A stretch of 64,000 bases of DNA from Hemibagrus wyckioides (GCF_019097595.1 NC_080718.1:22462657-22526656); one strand, 5' to 3'; shown: positions 37,840 through 52,553, numbered from the stretch's first letter. Program-made: numbers and translations. Notes: generated from the letters alone by a model not told the origin.

Positions 37840-37930
37840 TCTCATGAGCCCTTTAAGAAAACAACACGGTGACGTCACCGTGCCGGAACCAATAGCAATG
37901 CAGGAACTGGTGAGCTGGAGAAAAGTAGCG
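37840..37930 (+). promoter_or_regulatory. Gene X core promoter candidate
   Basis: A compact block about 0.8 kb upstream of the gene X ATG holds an 18-bp palindrome with a full CRE (37865-37882) and a CCAAT box at 37889-37893 (GGAACCAATAGC). A TG/CG alternating tract follows at once. No clear TATA box was seen. Promoter function is inferred from motif clustering and position. Confidence 0.5.
37865..37882. promoter_or_regulatory. Perfect palindromic CRE (CREB/ATF site)
   Basis: CACGGTGACGTCACCGTG is its own reverse complement over all 18 bases and contains the full CRE TGACGTCA at 37870-37877. CREB/ATF proteins are known to bind this core. The CCAAT box lies 7 bp further on. Confidence 0.6.
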
Positions 37931-38115
37931 TGTGTGTGTGTGTGTGTGTAGTTCTCCCGTAAGCGCCTCTGTGTGTGTGTATGCGTGGATGTATGCATGT
38001 GCGTGCGTGCGCGCGTGTGTGTGTGTGTCAGTGTGTGTGTGAGTGTGTGTGAGCGCGCGTGCGTGCGTGCGTGAGTGTGTGAGCGTGTGTGTGTGTGTGC
38101 GCGCGCGCGCGTGAG
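37925..38115. repeat. TG/CG alternating purine-pyrimidine tract in gene X 5' region
   Basis: About 190 bp of nearly unbroken pyrimidine-purine alternation (TG runs with CGTGCG and a CG run at 38099-38111). Such sequence is prone to left-handed Z-DNA. It lies between the CRE/CCAAT block and the 5' leader of gene X. Confidence 0.75.
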
Positions 38116-38119
38116 GGAG

Positions 38120-38667
38120 TGATGTATGGAGTACGTGGTGTGGGAATAGAGCAAGAAAAGGATCACAACTTTTCGGAAGTAGTTTTTGTTTTCAGGACAA
38201 GTTTGAGCTTTAGGGAGTCGGATAGGTTGTTGATAGGATCTGAGGTCTTCCGACATTAATACATATAAGCACACACACACACACACACACAGAACCACAC
38301 TGAGTCCGGCTTGTCAGACAAGATCTGCAAAAGTTTCACATCGGATCTTTGGGTGAAGATGTCCAGCTAAACGGAGTTTCCAGCTCATTTCTCTGGGCAG
38401 CTGCTGAAGGCCATAAACAGGAAGAACAATCCGGGTTGATGTGCAGCTCCATCGGCTCTGCTTCTCTCTCTTTGGGTTTTCTTTTCTTATCTCTTTTGCA
38501 AACCTGCAGATCAAACCCTGGCGCACTGCGTTCATAAATGATCTCTGATCTATGAGCTGAATGCCTGCTCCATACTCCAAGCATGGAAATGTAGAGAGAG
38601 AAGTTCGAATAGAAACTTAAAAAACAAAAAAACAACAACAATAAAGACAGAAATCAGGATCGTCAGC
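38120..38667 (+). other. Probable gene X 5' leader
   Basis: Mostly unique sequence between the TG/CG tract and the ATG, with a short CA run at 38271-38291. Several upstream ATGs occur; one opens a 62-codon frame at 38349-38537 that is not in frame with the gene. It could be an upstream ORF or partly an unspliced 5' intron. Confidence 0.4.
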
Positions 38668-38736
38668 ATGCTGAAGACTCTAACCAAAAAGCTCAGAAGA
38701 CATTCCCTCAATGAAATCCACCCTTTCCAGCTTAAG
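38668..38736 (+). CDS. Gene X exon 1 (coding part)
   Basis: 23 codons from ATG with A at -3 (CAGCATG), ending CTTAAG before the strong donor GTGAGT. It encodes the basic N terminus with RRHSL. A longer open frame continues into the intron and is not used. Confidence 0.82.
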
Positions 38737-40988
38737 GTGAGTAAAGAAAGAAATAAACATGTTTCATTGTGTGAGCAATCAGGATGCTTGAATTTGAACC
38801 TTCTTCAGTCTTTAAGCAACACAATTGTTGTCCCTCATAAACATAATCCATCCTTTTGTGTACATTACTCTTTCAGCTACTTACTGAAACCATACACTCT
38901 TGGACAACCGAACTGTACTTTTCCTTGCCTCTGTAGTTTTGCCATCAATGCTGCACCTTTCTGTCCTGTATACATGGTAAAATATGACTACAGGATACCC
39001 TTAAAATAACAGAAGATGCACAATTAGGCCACATTTACTTTTTAAAAGATCCTGCACATGCACCTTCCCAGGTAAAGACACAACCCTTGAGGAACACAGA
39101 GATAAAGACTAAGTCTAGTTTGGTACCTTGATTCTTGTCAAATTAAATTGTACATAATTGTATGTATTATGCATAATGCTTTCAGTAGCTTGAAAGTAGG
39201 ATGTGATTCAACCACTGTAAGAAAATCACAGACCCCACATTAAACACCTTGGTAGGTCAGTTAGTAACAATTCAGCGCAGCCATTTAGGATTTCCTTCCT
39301 CAATTCTTTACTAATAACCCTGTTGTACACACACAGTAAGTTAAGCATTAAGCTTGATTTGACACATTACACAATTGGTCTAGCTCCTAAAATGATTTGG
39401 AGACCCCTTAAAGGCTTCCCGTATTCCAGTAACCATGTATGAGTGTACATGCCTACACACACAGCATTATTTCGCAGTTTATCTATTTATATCAAGCTAT
39501 TCTAAATCCATCGCTCTGTATTTGTGTAGAGAGCAAGCTCTGAGTGGGTTGTACTTCCTTCGAAAGGTTATATTTTATTTCATCTTTCCTCCGTTCTCGC
39601 TCTAATGCTGCAAGCTAATTCTGACCTTGCATAGGGACGGAAATCTTTAATCTTTAGACTGGCTTTCAGTGAAAACACTAGGGCACAAGGGAAAGAGAGA
39701 CCTTATGATGTTTGATGCTTCTGAAGAAAATGGCTGTCCTGTACTTGATACATTCTCCCTTTTCCAAAATGAAAGCCATGGCTCAGTCTTGCCCCAAAAA
39801 AAGAAGGCAGCCTTTTTTTCCCCCCCAAATGTTTTTTACTCTTATCCCACTGCTCCACTGCCTGAGTAATGAAATGTCCTTCCAGGTAGATGTGGGTTTC
39901 TGTGGCGTGTCCGGTGGTGCTGGAAAAGTGAAACTGTCTGCACACATGCACTTCATGGCCGATTAGCTATGCGTGCCATCATGATGGAAAGTGCTAGGAT
40001 GCAGCTGCTCAGGGCCTCTTCGGCCCATTGTAGGATGTGTTTGCACTCTTCGTGCCATCATGAGGGTGAGAAACATTGGCTGGCATTGTCACGCTCGAGT
40101 CTGCTTTGTCCTAAACATCTTCAGCTGCGTCATGTTCGAGGGTCATAGATGTGACTGTGTTGTCAATGTGTTTTTAACCATTAAAAGGAGGAAACGTTTT
40201 TTTTTCTTAGCACTTTTCAGCTTCAATATGTGACCGCATTATGATATTAGCATAGGAAAACGTGCCTCTCTACTGTATGTTCCTGCAAAGTCAATTACTG
40301 TTCAGCTTTCCTGCACAGATGTACATGATCCATGTGCTACCTTGATCAAGAACCCAGATAACTATTCTATGGAAATACACTTAGGATCATAATAAGGAAC
40401 GATAATGAATTCAAGCTTAAATTTTTCCTTCGGTCATTAAAAGTTGATGACTGATTGCGATATGTATGCTTTTGTGTGCTGTTGAAAGAACAGGTTCTGG
40501 TTTTAGACTTTTTAGGGTGTGCCGTGTGTACTAGATATGTCTAGAAAATTCTAGAATTTTTCCAAACCATGCCTGAGCACACCCAGACTCCCTCAGAGAA
40601 GGTTTGGTGATAAGGTTTCATGATTTGAAAAAATAAGCTTTTACAAGCTTTACAATGCTGTGGCTTTTTTTAGGAATCCTGCTGATCACACTATTATCAG
40701 TTTATACTTTATGATGATATAGATATCGTTCTTGGAGCTCAGTGTCACTGTGTGACTCGATATGCTATAGCTACAGGTTGTAATATTCTGTATGGCCGTG
40801 TATGTACAGTAATAAGCTCGTCAGGTTATATAAAGAGCCTATGTTTTCCCGACTTCCAGGCTACAAGGAGACATAGCCGTGATCCATATTTTCACATGCC
40901 ATTCAAAATAATACAAAAGGTTTGGGTTTTTTTTTTTTTTTTTTTTTTTGGATATCTTACTGTGGTTGTCCTTCAGCTGAAATGAACA

Positions 40989-41025
<37 letters not shown>

Positions 41026-44000
41026 CACAAGCTGCAAACTATCACTGTAAGTAGAAGAGTATTCCATTTTATTTCACAACACTCCTTCTAGTATATTCTT
41101 TCTCTACAAAGTTATGGTGAAGTTTTCCATAAGGAGATGTTTATTTAGCTTTTTTTTTTTTTTTTTTTTGGAAGGAGTCTCCAGTGCTAATGCTTTGTTA
41201 AAGCCTAAATAAATAAATAAATAAATAAATAACTGTTCCTTTAGGTTTTCACACAGGAAATCCTTCAGGGTGGAGTGCTTTGTGGTTTCTCAGTAATGTG
41301 ACAACCTGCTTCATTTTTTCCCCCAATCATTAACTTCCAGTTTGTGAAAAAAATTGGCTAAGGCATCCATAACAACACTAGTATTATTTAGCAATCTAGG
41401 CTAGCTCGCAATCTTTTTATTCAGTTCTGAGGTTATTATTCACTTAATGAGGATGTTTGCATTCACGTGAGATTTGGAGGCAAGATATATATAAACAAAA
41501 AATATGATGTGCTTATAAAATATAATTATTTAATATAGATCACCTGAAACATTATTTTAAAAATATGTACAATTCTACTGAGGGTTGAAGGAAATAAATG
41601 GAAATATGAATAACAACCAACCTTATGGGCCATATCAGTAAAGAAAAAAACAGCAAAAACGAGGTTGTAGGATAGAGAGACTGGAAAATGTCCCATATAA
41701 CCAAATATAATATAAACTTTATTAAAATACATAGATATAAATCTCTCATATGTGCTTTACAGACCTGCAGAATAATATCATTAAATGTCAATAGTATTAG
41801 CTCTTGCTTTGGAATTCTGTTTATATGTTGCTGAATATTTGGGAAGGTTATAAAACAAAAACTAGTGAACGCTTGCCCTGCTTCAAGCTTGACCCCATGA
41901 CTTACACTAATAAATACAATTATGTTAATTGGAGTCCAGGATCATGCCAAGAATGGCTTTGGTGCTGTTAGTGGAGAGCTGACGGAGGCCACACGTCACT
42001 GTGTGTATCGGATATGGCCCAGTGGACATGAATGAATTCCCTGCCAAAGACTAGCTCTGTAATCATAATTTGTGGGGGTGTATCACACACACAACACATG
42101 CACTGCTGCGATCCCACATGCCAACATTTACCCATGGCACCAAATCAGAAAATGCCGAGCGCATGAGTGTGTGAAATGCATTTAAAACATGTTCAAACAT
42201 AGATATGATTTCTCATACTTCCACTGACTTGCTTTCTCTTTCTTTCCCTTGCCTTTTTCTTTGCAATGCTGAGATCTGTGTTTATCATCTACCTTCCTGT
42301 GTTTGTTTGGGTCAGTGCATGCTACTCATTACTGAGAAAGCCCACAATGGACTTGTGACTTGCTTGCTAGCGAGAATATAAAGTCCAGATTTCCTTCAGG
42401 CTTGACCTGACTAACATTTAAACCTTCCCAGGGCCAGCAGTCTGATCTTACGAAGAAAGAAAGGACAATTTAGAATAGCCACACTCGAAGCATATGCTCT
42501 CGGTGATGTTTAAATGAACGTCCATAAAACTATAATATGAATGTTCGAGACAACGTCAAGCTGGCGGATGATATTTTCGACGTTGCTGGGAAACTGGTTA
42601 AAGTGTCATGAAGCTTGTGAATAACTGGCAGGGCTTCCCACTCAAAATGAGTGTGTTCATTGTGCTGCGAATCACAGGCCTAAATCCTACTGGCACGCAA
42701 CATGCAATTTATGAAATGTTTGCTTTTACTCAGGCCAGGAGGAAAAGGATGGGACTTTCTAGCCCGTGATCATTACCATGTTGGTTAAGGAATGCTGGTT
42801 CGGAAAGTGAATCAAAGTCGTGTCCAGTCACCGAGGGAAAATGTTATTAATAAAGATCGAGAAGGAAATGTTGAAACCATCTTGTGCTTAAGATAAATCT
42901 GGAGATTAACCTTGTATTTATTTTAACTAGAATGAATCTCCTGGTTATTCAGTCACACTCTTTGACCAGTAATAGAAGATTTACTTATTTATGTATTTTA
43001 TTTATCTGGCATCCTCAAACGATGATAGATATCTCATCATCTCAGGCTTGTTCATTAGGGCTTTATATTCCTGTAAAGCTTCTTTGCGACCGTGTTTAAA
43101 GTGCTCTATAAATAAAACTGAATTGAACTGAATACAAATAATGAAAGTTATATGAAATAACGCAGCGTTAATTAAGCAGACTCTTGTTGGTGTTAATACA
43201 ATGTGAAACTGTAAATAGCTTGCTGTGAAGTGGAAAACAACCTTCTATTTTTTGTCTAGTTCGTGCCTCTTTAATAGAAATGCGTTTATAGTTTTATTCC
43301 TTTATTTACAATAAGGCATAAAACGCAAGACGTGAAGTTACCAGAAAATAGCCACTGACGAGGCGGCATGATGTCATGTTACCACCCAGGATTTTATTTT
43401 TTTATATTATTATTTCAGATCTCAAACATTTCCATTCATTCCAAAGCAATACGTCACCGCTTACATCCTTCTGTTTAGTGTATACATCACGTCATCCCTC
43501 TTATCTGTTTATGGTTGCATTTAACTGTTGTGTGGAATGTCTGCGAATCATGTTAGTTCCTGTTATCGCTTATGTTATAGCAGATGTAATCAGTAGTTTC
43601 AACACCGGCCTCTTTATCTTTTTCTTTTTTTCTTTCCTCTTAAAGATAATAAGACAAAAACATCTATAGATTTTTCTGTGTTGGGAAAACTTTAAGGAAC
43701 CGCATTACCTCTGAAAGCACTGACACTGGAGACTCCTTTCTAAAACGTAAAATAAAGGTCTCCTTAAAGAAACAGCAATTACATATAACTATAAAAACCC
43801 ACTTCAAATAGCCTTTGATTCTATGGAGCTGGGAATTAGCTACTATAGAAACAATAACATATGACATATTATATATTAATATTATATTACGGTTGTATTA
43901 ATAAAAACATGTGAGTTGATTTAAAGAGTCGTTGTTGAAAATTAATCCACCAGTAAGAAGAATTCCACAGTTTGTGAATATATGAACAACTGGGCTTTAT

Positions 44001-47000
44001 TTGGTGGGGAGGAAGTGTTACTTTTAAGATTTTAGCTATGTTTTCTAGTGGACTGGTGATTTTAGTCTACACAAAACTCTAGACAAGAGATGCTGTATTC
44101 CATTTCATGTCATAAGAATGCAGTGAAAATAAATAATGGCATTTCATTTTATCATTCATTTCCAGTTCTGTTTCCTTGTTTCTTTAAAAGTAATCTTAAC
44201 ATCATAAAATCATGAAAATCTCCCCACCTGAGAATCTGAAAGTAGTTCCTTATGAGATCCTTTCGTAATTAGTACTTCGATAATATTTCTACTGAATTTT
44301 TTAATCTGGTCGGACGGACAGAATTGGCTAATTTGATTCAGAAGGTTAATTCCCAGAGATTTGTATCCAAGCAGACACTTGGCATAAACAGAATAAAAAA
44401 TACATTGTGATGAGACATGCATGTAAGATTAGTGGAAGGAATCTCTAGTGTCAGCACTTGAACCTGAAAAAGTAGGAAAATTGCAGGTGTAGGCATTTGC
44501 ATGGATTTTTTTTTTTTGGTAACTTTATTTATTCTGGTTGCTCACACCAAGGACACACACTCACACACATTTGCCTTAATGGCAGAAACTCCATTGGTTC
44601 CAAACTGTTCAGAATATTCATGTCAATAATATACATAGGCATATTATTCTGTCTTGCTTGCGAAATCTTTTACAATATAATGTGCTGAAGTCATCAGAAT
44701 GTGTGTGTGTGTGTGTGTGGTTTGTGTGCTGTGTGTGTGTGTGTGTTTTTCAGTATGACCGTGAACTGCAAACAGGAACTGACCCTTGACCATTATCACA
44801 TCAGTAACTCCTACTGTCCGCTGTTATCCCTTTTACATGCATGTACATCCACACGCCTATCTCTGTCCTGTTTAATCCACGACAGTTATCATCAGCCCTA
44901 ATCTCTCACCCTGTCACATGAGACTTTCAAAATACAAACATGGCGTCTGCGTATTTTCCCTCATCTTCTTCCAAACATAGCTGGGGTCTAGTGTACACAC
45001 AATACTGTAAGGCCTTTACACACATGGAGTGTGAGCACACAGTCACATTTTCAGAGTGTATTTAAAATCAATAGGCTACAGAAAAATACAGATTTTATAA
45101 TGATATTATATAGTGGTGATAGAGAATATGAACACAATATCAATAATACAAGAATAACAAAAAGACATTTAGCATCCGGTACATTTAAACCATCTTAAGT
45201 AAACCAAAAAAATAAGGTAAATACTGCTAAGTAATTTAAAACAAAGATTAGCTAAAGGTTAGCATGAAACACAGGTTTTGCTTGCTCCTGCAGGTTTTTC
45301 TGTCCACTGTCTATTGTCGCTTCGTCTGGCATCAAATTCTGCTCCAGATAATTTGTGACCTTTTTTTTCCCCACAAAAATCTCCTCTTGTTCTGAGGTAG
45401 TTTACTTCATAGTAGCTAGCTAGCGCTAGCTTTCTTAGAAGCGGCTAAGTGGAACTGGCTAAGTTTCTTCTTCCTTTCAGTCTGTAAAGTTGAACGTGGA
45501 GGAAAATGACAAATATATAAGTAATTTATCAAATAACATAAATGCAGGTGATTTTAATAATTCATCACTATCTGAATCATGGTTGCTAACGTCACTGTGC
45601 GTATGCTATGTAATGTTGGGGCTAGGTGAATGTTAGCTAGTTAGCTTGCTCCAAAAACATAGTGGATTTAGAGCTGTACATTTCTTTTAAAACCATAAAA
45701 CGTTTAAAGATTTGGTATACAAACACACAATAATTTGACGTGCCACGTAAACAGTGCATTTTACATTTCTTGCAGTTAGGATGAATCCAAAATGCCTCTC
45801 TGTTAACTCTGTACCCTCACTACACAGGGTACCTAATAAAACATAAGCGGAAATTCTGCATCCTTCCTCGAAAATTTGCAAACGCTAAAATAATCAGACT
45901 GTCTGAACATACACAGTTAAACCCAAACTCTGAGGAGGAGGTAAACTGAGGAAGAACACAAAACACTGTAATTATGCTGAATATGTATAACACAAATGAA
46001 TGCCTCTTGTTGTTTCCTACCAGAGAGCATGGAGAGCGCATATAACCCTGAAAGCTTGATCTCAGCTATCTGATACCCATCCCAGCTATCTTCACTTCAA
46101 TTCCATCTTTGTATTTGCTTGATACCAGGCAACTTACCCCACATAAAATTCCTTCTTGGATTTCATTCTTTCGCACATTAGAGTGCGATTATGCGATTGT
46201 GCTTTTACTGTAGATGTGTTATTTTAGACTTGGCAAGCTGCATAGTGTAGACGTTTTCACACAAAAGTTCCCCACACTCTGCAGAACAAACCCCAGTCTA
46301 ATGGAAAAGCTTGTATTCATTCATTCATTTAATGATTCTGTTAGCAAATGACACCTTAAAAACCAACCAACCTTCAAAGCGGAGAAAGTTCGACTGGTAG
46401 TAAAATTTATACCACAGCGATATTGACTTGTCTAATGTCATTAATTGGAAGGTGGTAATTAAGTTGTCTTTATTTGTCACATATACATTACAGCACAGTG
46501 AAATTCTTTCTTCGCATATCCCATCCTTGGGGATTGGGGTCAGAGCGCAGGGTCAGCCATGATGCAGCGCCCATGGAGCAGGGTGGGATAAGGGCCCAAC
46601 AGTGGCAGCTTGGCGGTGCTTTGGCTTGAACCCCGATCTTCCGGTCAACGACCCAGAGCTTTAACCACTTGAGCCACCACTGCCCCATTAATTAATTTAC
46701 TTTAACAGCAACATTGATAATAATGGTTATTATTCCAGCAATTATATTATTGTGCTTAAGGTATCATGTCTGTAGTACAGCTTATACTTATACAGGGAAC
46801 ACACCATGTAAACAGAAAATGGTGAAGTTTCATGTGAAGTGATGTTTATAAGCTAAGATAGAACTTTATTAATCCCAAAGGAAATTCTATTGCCAGAAAC
46901 TGCCTCAGGAGTACACAAGAGAAATAAATATATATGAAATATGCCACATACACAAACATTGGCATTTAGCATTTCTGTTTCAGTGCTTTGTAACAATCAG

Positions 47001-50000
47001 AGCTGTAACTTTTCTGACATGGGAAAGTTTTCCAGACAGACTTTGCTCCTTGTTGGTAACATGACAAGCTGTGTGTGTTTTTTTTCTGTCTTATTGACTT
47101 TGTGAGAGAGAGAGAGGAAAAAGAGAGGAGTGACTGTTTATTGGGAATGACTTATTTAACAGATGTTTCACAGCATTGAGTGTAGCCATTAACAGATCAA
47201 AAAAAATTCCGAGATCTCATTATTTAATAAATGATATAATAAATTAGAATTGTTTAGCAGCACATCCTTTTATACATTATCCCCTTTTGTTTTTGTCTGC
47301 CACATAATAAGCATTTGGAACAGACTAGAAAGGTTCTCAGTTGAACTCTAAGGACAGCTGTGGAAAAGGAAATTGGAAAAATCCAGTCCAGTGTGAGCTT
47401 AAACCAGCTAAGGGTTACCATGTGAGACACTCGGAGAGGTTGAGAACAGCCTCTTCAACAGCTTTCTAAATTTTTACAGCACATGCTAAGCTTAGCACAG
47501 GGCCGGAGCCATGCAGAAAGAAGTATTTGTCAAAAAAAACAAAAACATGTTGCACCACTTATTACTCCCTCCACCTCTTTCCTGGATGTTTATGAAGACA
47601 AAATGAGTGTCTGTAAGAGTTGTGTTTTTCCTCCAGTGTGTTGAACAGGGGTCTGTGGCTGGCGTGATGCGCCGCAATGTGGAGCAACAGATGTTTTAAA
47701 CTTAAATGCTAGCATAGCGGTGCATCACATGATACGTATGCTAGATAATCTCACTGTGCTTGTCAACAGTTGCACGATTGCCATCACAGCAAATCAGCCC
47801 TCAGTGCAGCGATCCAGTTCACAAGCACGTACACATGCCGTGACCTTGTGCAGAGTGCTTCTTACTGTGGGAAACCTTACACTCCCCCACCACCACCACC
47901 ACACCCACCTCCCGTATCCTCTGCCAGTGCTGCAGCACTCTTTTTCCACAGCCTGGAGATGAAATGTAGACAGTAGAGATGTGGAGAGATTGGAAGAGCT
48001 CTTCTTAAAGTCATCGCCTTTGATTCACGTGAATAAAATGGATGTTTGTATTAATATGCAGCCGAGCTATGCACCGTGGTGGAGAGTAATGAAAATATGA
48101 GGAAAGGGTAATTAGATAAGACGGTGGTGTAAAGCGAGCTAAGGATGCGAAGCAACCTGAAAGGTTAATGCAAGTTAGTAACATTAGCTGAGCTCTGCCA
48201 AAGTGCATAGCGGGGCTAAAGTAACCAGAGTGGTACATTCTGCAGGAATGTGTGCACCCCCCCCACTCATTGCATTATAATGTACTGCTTCGTTTAATGA
48301 CGATGAGTGAATTAGCCAAAGAAGAAGCACCTTCATTCTTATAGTTTATTCTCTGTTTAATCAGTCCTTCCAGGATTTTTGGAACGCTGAAATTAACCCA
48401 AAATCTAGCGAACACTGTGATATTCTCAGGAGCCAAAATATGTCATGTGAGGTCATCACAATGGTCATTCGACCTTCTCAGATTCATATGTGTCCATCAT
48501 AAGTACTATCATACAAGGTTACTACAGAGGGAGGAGATTAAAAGAAGAATCCTGTGCTTGACATTTAGGCAACCCGGGTAAATTTCAGGTAGATAAATCT
48601 CTGCAAGTTGATTCGTACATTTTGGAAATCTGTAACGATTACAAAAAAACTATCAGCGAAACCCTGAAGGAACTGATTAACCTGTAGTGCAGTTTTTGGG
48701 GAAGTGATCTTTATCTATTTGATCAAAGGTTATCCAAGAATAGTTCAGTATATGCACAACTAAAATACATGACCTCCATGTTAGACACATTTACAGCGAG
48801 GAATGTCTTTCAGCTGGAATTTTCCAGATAAATAAACAGCAAACTTTGCATATAAATCTGCTAAAGTGCTCATTAGTCATATATTTAATACAGACAATCG
48901 TGTTTATTACTTCTGTATTTTTGTGGGTTTCGGTTCACTTGGGAATTGTAACATTTAGATTGTTCATCCGACGTTCCAGTAAATTTAGGTCAAAGTCTCT
49001 GTTTCTGCTGATTTCTATATATAATACCAGATATACTACAAACTGTATCTAAGAAATAAATTCAGTTATATGAAAATATTTAAGCAAGGGGTGGTGTGGC
49101 CTGCTGGAAAGTTGAGTTCCTGTTACCACCCTGAAGTTGACTTTATTCCAGTGTAGTTATTCCTTATACCATAAGTCATATACCTGAAAGTCTCCATGCA
49201 GAGCGGACTATGTGATGCATGCCAGCCCCAGGTCGGTTGTGCCGTCTAGTCTTAATGAGTTTGGCAAGAGTGTCGTGTGAGTGTGTGATGTCTGTGCCAT
49301 GTTTCCTGTTAAAGTTTATCACGACTGTGGCAGAGCTTCCCGATCCAGCCATGAGAATTGATTCAGTACGTTCTTCTTTTGTCAAAGGCATTCTTAAGAT
49401 TTTATCTGATATGTAATATAAATATAAATATAACGTATGTTGGAAGACATTCAACAAGTTAAACATTTCTTCAATGTGGAGATTTTTGGATTATGTCTTT
49501 ATGTAAAATAATGTTGTCCTTCATCTGCTTTTGTAGTTAATATGACCAAAAAAAGCTACTTTGCCATGTTACAGAGAAACCACAAAATCCCCTATCCTTA
49601 AAGATACACCCATCAGGCATAACATTATGACCACCTGTCTAATATTGTGTTGGTCCCCCTTTTGCTCCCAAAATAGCCCTGACCTTTCATACACTGTGTA
49701 TTCTGACACCTTTCTATCAGAACCAGCATTAACTTCTTCGGCAATTTGAGCAACACCAATAGCACGTCTGCTGGAACGGATCACACGGACCAGCCTTCGC
49801 TCCCCACATGCATGAATTAGCTTTGGCCGCCCATGACCCTGTCTCCGGTTCACCACTGTTCCTTCCTTTGGACCAATTTTGAAAGATACTGACCATTGCA
49901 GACCGGGAACACCCCACAAGAGCTGCAGTTTTGGAGATGCTCTGATCCAGTCGTCTAGCCATCACAATTTGTCAAACTCACTCAAATCCTTACACTTTTT

Positions 50001-51411
50001 TCTGCTTCTTACATTTTTCCTGCTTCTAACACATCAACTTTGAGGACAAAATGTTCATTTACTGCTTAATACAGTTCATTCCACCCACTATTCGGCGGCA
50101 TGCTGCTGGGGCCTGACCACCCCTTAATTGCTCAATTGTATAAATGAGATAAATGTAATAGAATGAGGTACATTCCATGCAACCATGCAGTCTACACTAC
50201 TGCCAGAACTACTGATATAGAAAAAGAATCAACATCTGACCAATCAGAATGGAGAATTCAACAGCGCTGGTATACAGCAAATTAGTGCATGAGTGAATGT
50301 CTGATAAAGCAAGAGATTAATGATAATGATGAATGAATTTACTGCTCTTTACTGCTGTTTATTACTTGATTGAATTTGTGTGACTATAAAGGTGTCTAGA
50401 AATATTTTTATTATTATTATTATACAGAATTATGTTTCTAGAAAGCGACACGAAATATGGCATGTCCAAGGTGACAAGCAGTTGATTCACCTCAGGCATA
50501 TTTGAGAATTTATAACCAGTTCTAACCACAGCAGCACTATAATGGTATAATGTTAATATAGTGGATTTAATTAGGAAGAGTCTTGATGAACTTAGGAGGG
50601 AATGTGGCAGTTTACAAGCTCAAACATAGTCATGGCTTGTTTTCTCCCATCTGGGGAGTGTTTCCTGGGTACCTGGCCTCATGGGTTGGAGAGTATATGC
50701 TCGACAGTGGGTTGTGAATGTGTGTGATGTAGTGTTTCAGACTTTACCTGAATGATGGGGTGTGTTACTGTACAGCTGAATGAAACAGAGGGGTAAAGGT
50801 GAAATTTATTGGGATTGGGATATTATGAAATAATTTTTTTTTTTCTATAGGAGGTTTTTCTTCTGTTTTTTTAGCTTGTTGTTTTCCATTTGCTAACGAG
50901 TCTTTAACTTGTGAAGATTGCACCACTCGGAGTGTGACACTAGTGTTTTTAGTGCAAGCAGTTACTCAAGCCCTCAAAGCTCTCGGTTCTTTCTCATGCT
51001 TGTTCCTCATCTCCGTCGCCCCTTTCCACGGCTTCGTGCTTGGATCGGCTTCTGCCTCACTCGGCCAGTTGCTTTCGATAAAAGTGTCCGTCAAATACGT
51101 GAACGTAATCTTTGTGCTTCGTTAAGAGCTTGCTCAACATCTTTACATAGTATTTCCTCACAATTCCTTTCCCTCTTTGAGGTCCTGTACATCTGCAGCG
51201 ACTTAGGAGGTGGAAATGGGAATATTGAGGAAGAGTGTACTAAAGTTTCCAAATAGCGAGTGGCTTGAATAGACATCAACTTATCTTCTCTATGATGTTG
51301 GATCTGGTCTCAAAAAATGGCACAAAATCCTACTTGTGTAAGTAATGAAAATAACGTGATGGAGCTCTGGAATAATCGACAGCTTTAAACAGTCATTTCC
51401 TCACCAGCCTT

Positions 51412-51449
<38 letters not shown>

Positions 51450-52522
51450 CTAAAGACAAAAAAAACAGTAGCTTGTCCTGTTACAAAGAAACCCAAAAGT
51501 GCAAAGTTCTCTTTTCATATGGAGGAAAACGTACAACTCAGCATTACAAAGCACTGACACTGGAGACTCCTTCCATGAATCTGAAAGAAAAGTCAAGTTT
51601 ATCTTATCAACAATTAAAACACATCATTCATTATATTTTTAAGGCAATCAATAACTTAAAAATAAAAAAATCTGGATATTTTCCAGCTGGATCCCTTTAC
51701 GATTAGCTGGAATGTTTGCTGTGAATGAGTTGTTACTATAGAAACTGTAACGTATTAGAACAAGCACATTTACACCAATCAGATTTGAGAATTCAAGAGC
51801 GCCGTGGTATATTATAGAGTGGTGAGCTGTAATTATCTACCCAGTGTACATAAGGAGTCATTTCAATGGAAGAGTGGGAAGTGGTAAAGGCTTAAGACCG
51901 CTCCACTGTCAGAGCCGACTCCCTTTAGGCCCCTGGACTTTGCTCGTTTCCTTACAATCCTTCTTCAAGCACAAGAAAGCCCCATTTATCTCATTCAAAG
52001 TTTCAGTGCTTTTCGCTCTCCCTCTCTGCTTCGTCTTTCTGAGTCTCTTTCTTTCCGACATTTTCGCCGCTTGTATGCTCAGCAAGAGGTTGAAGAGGTG
52101 TGTGTGTGTGTGCGTGTGTGCTTGAGAGCAGATGGCAGCTGGTTGGCCTAGGCGAGGCAAGGTAATTACTCTGCACTGGGTTACTTAACTCTTTAGGAGT
52201 CGATCTGTTGTTTTTCTTGCCCCCCCACCCCTCCTTTCTTGCTCTCTCGTTCTCTTTCACGCTCTCTGAGGGGGCTTTACTCTTAAAGAAGCAGATTTGG
52301 CTGGGGAAAGGAACCTAGCTTGCAACATGTGTTTTTACAACAGTTCAGCTGGGTGGGACTCTCCATCATTGCAAGAGTTCCTCATTTTCAATTTGTTGTT
52401 CTTGTTTTGGATCCGACATTCAATCAGCAAAATTTGTGCAGCATTTTCTCTTTTTTCCGGACCTCCATCCCTTCTTCTGACCCCTCTTATGTTGGTGTGA
52501 CCTTTCTTGTTCCCCCAACTTT

Positions 52523-52553
<31 letters not shown>

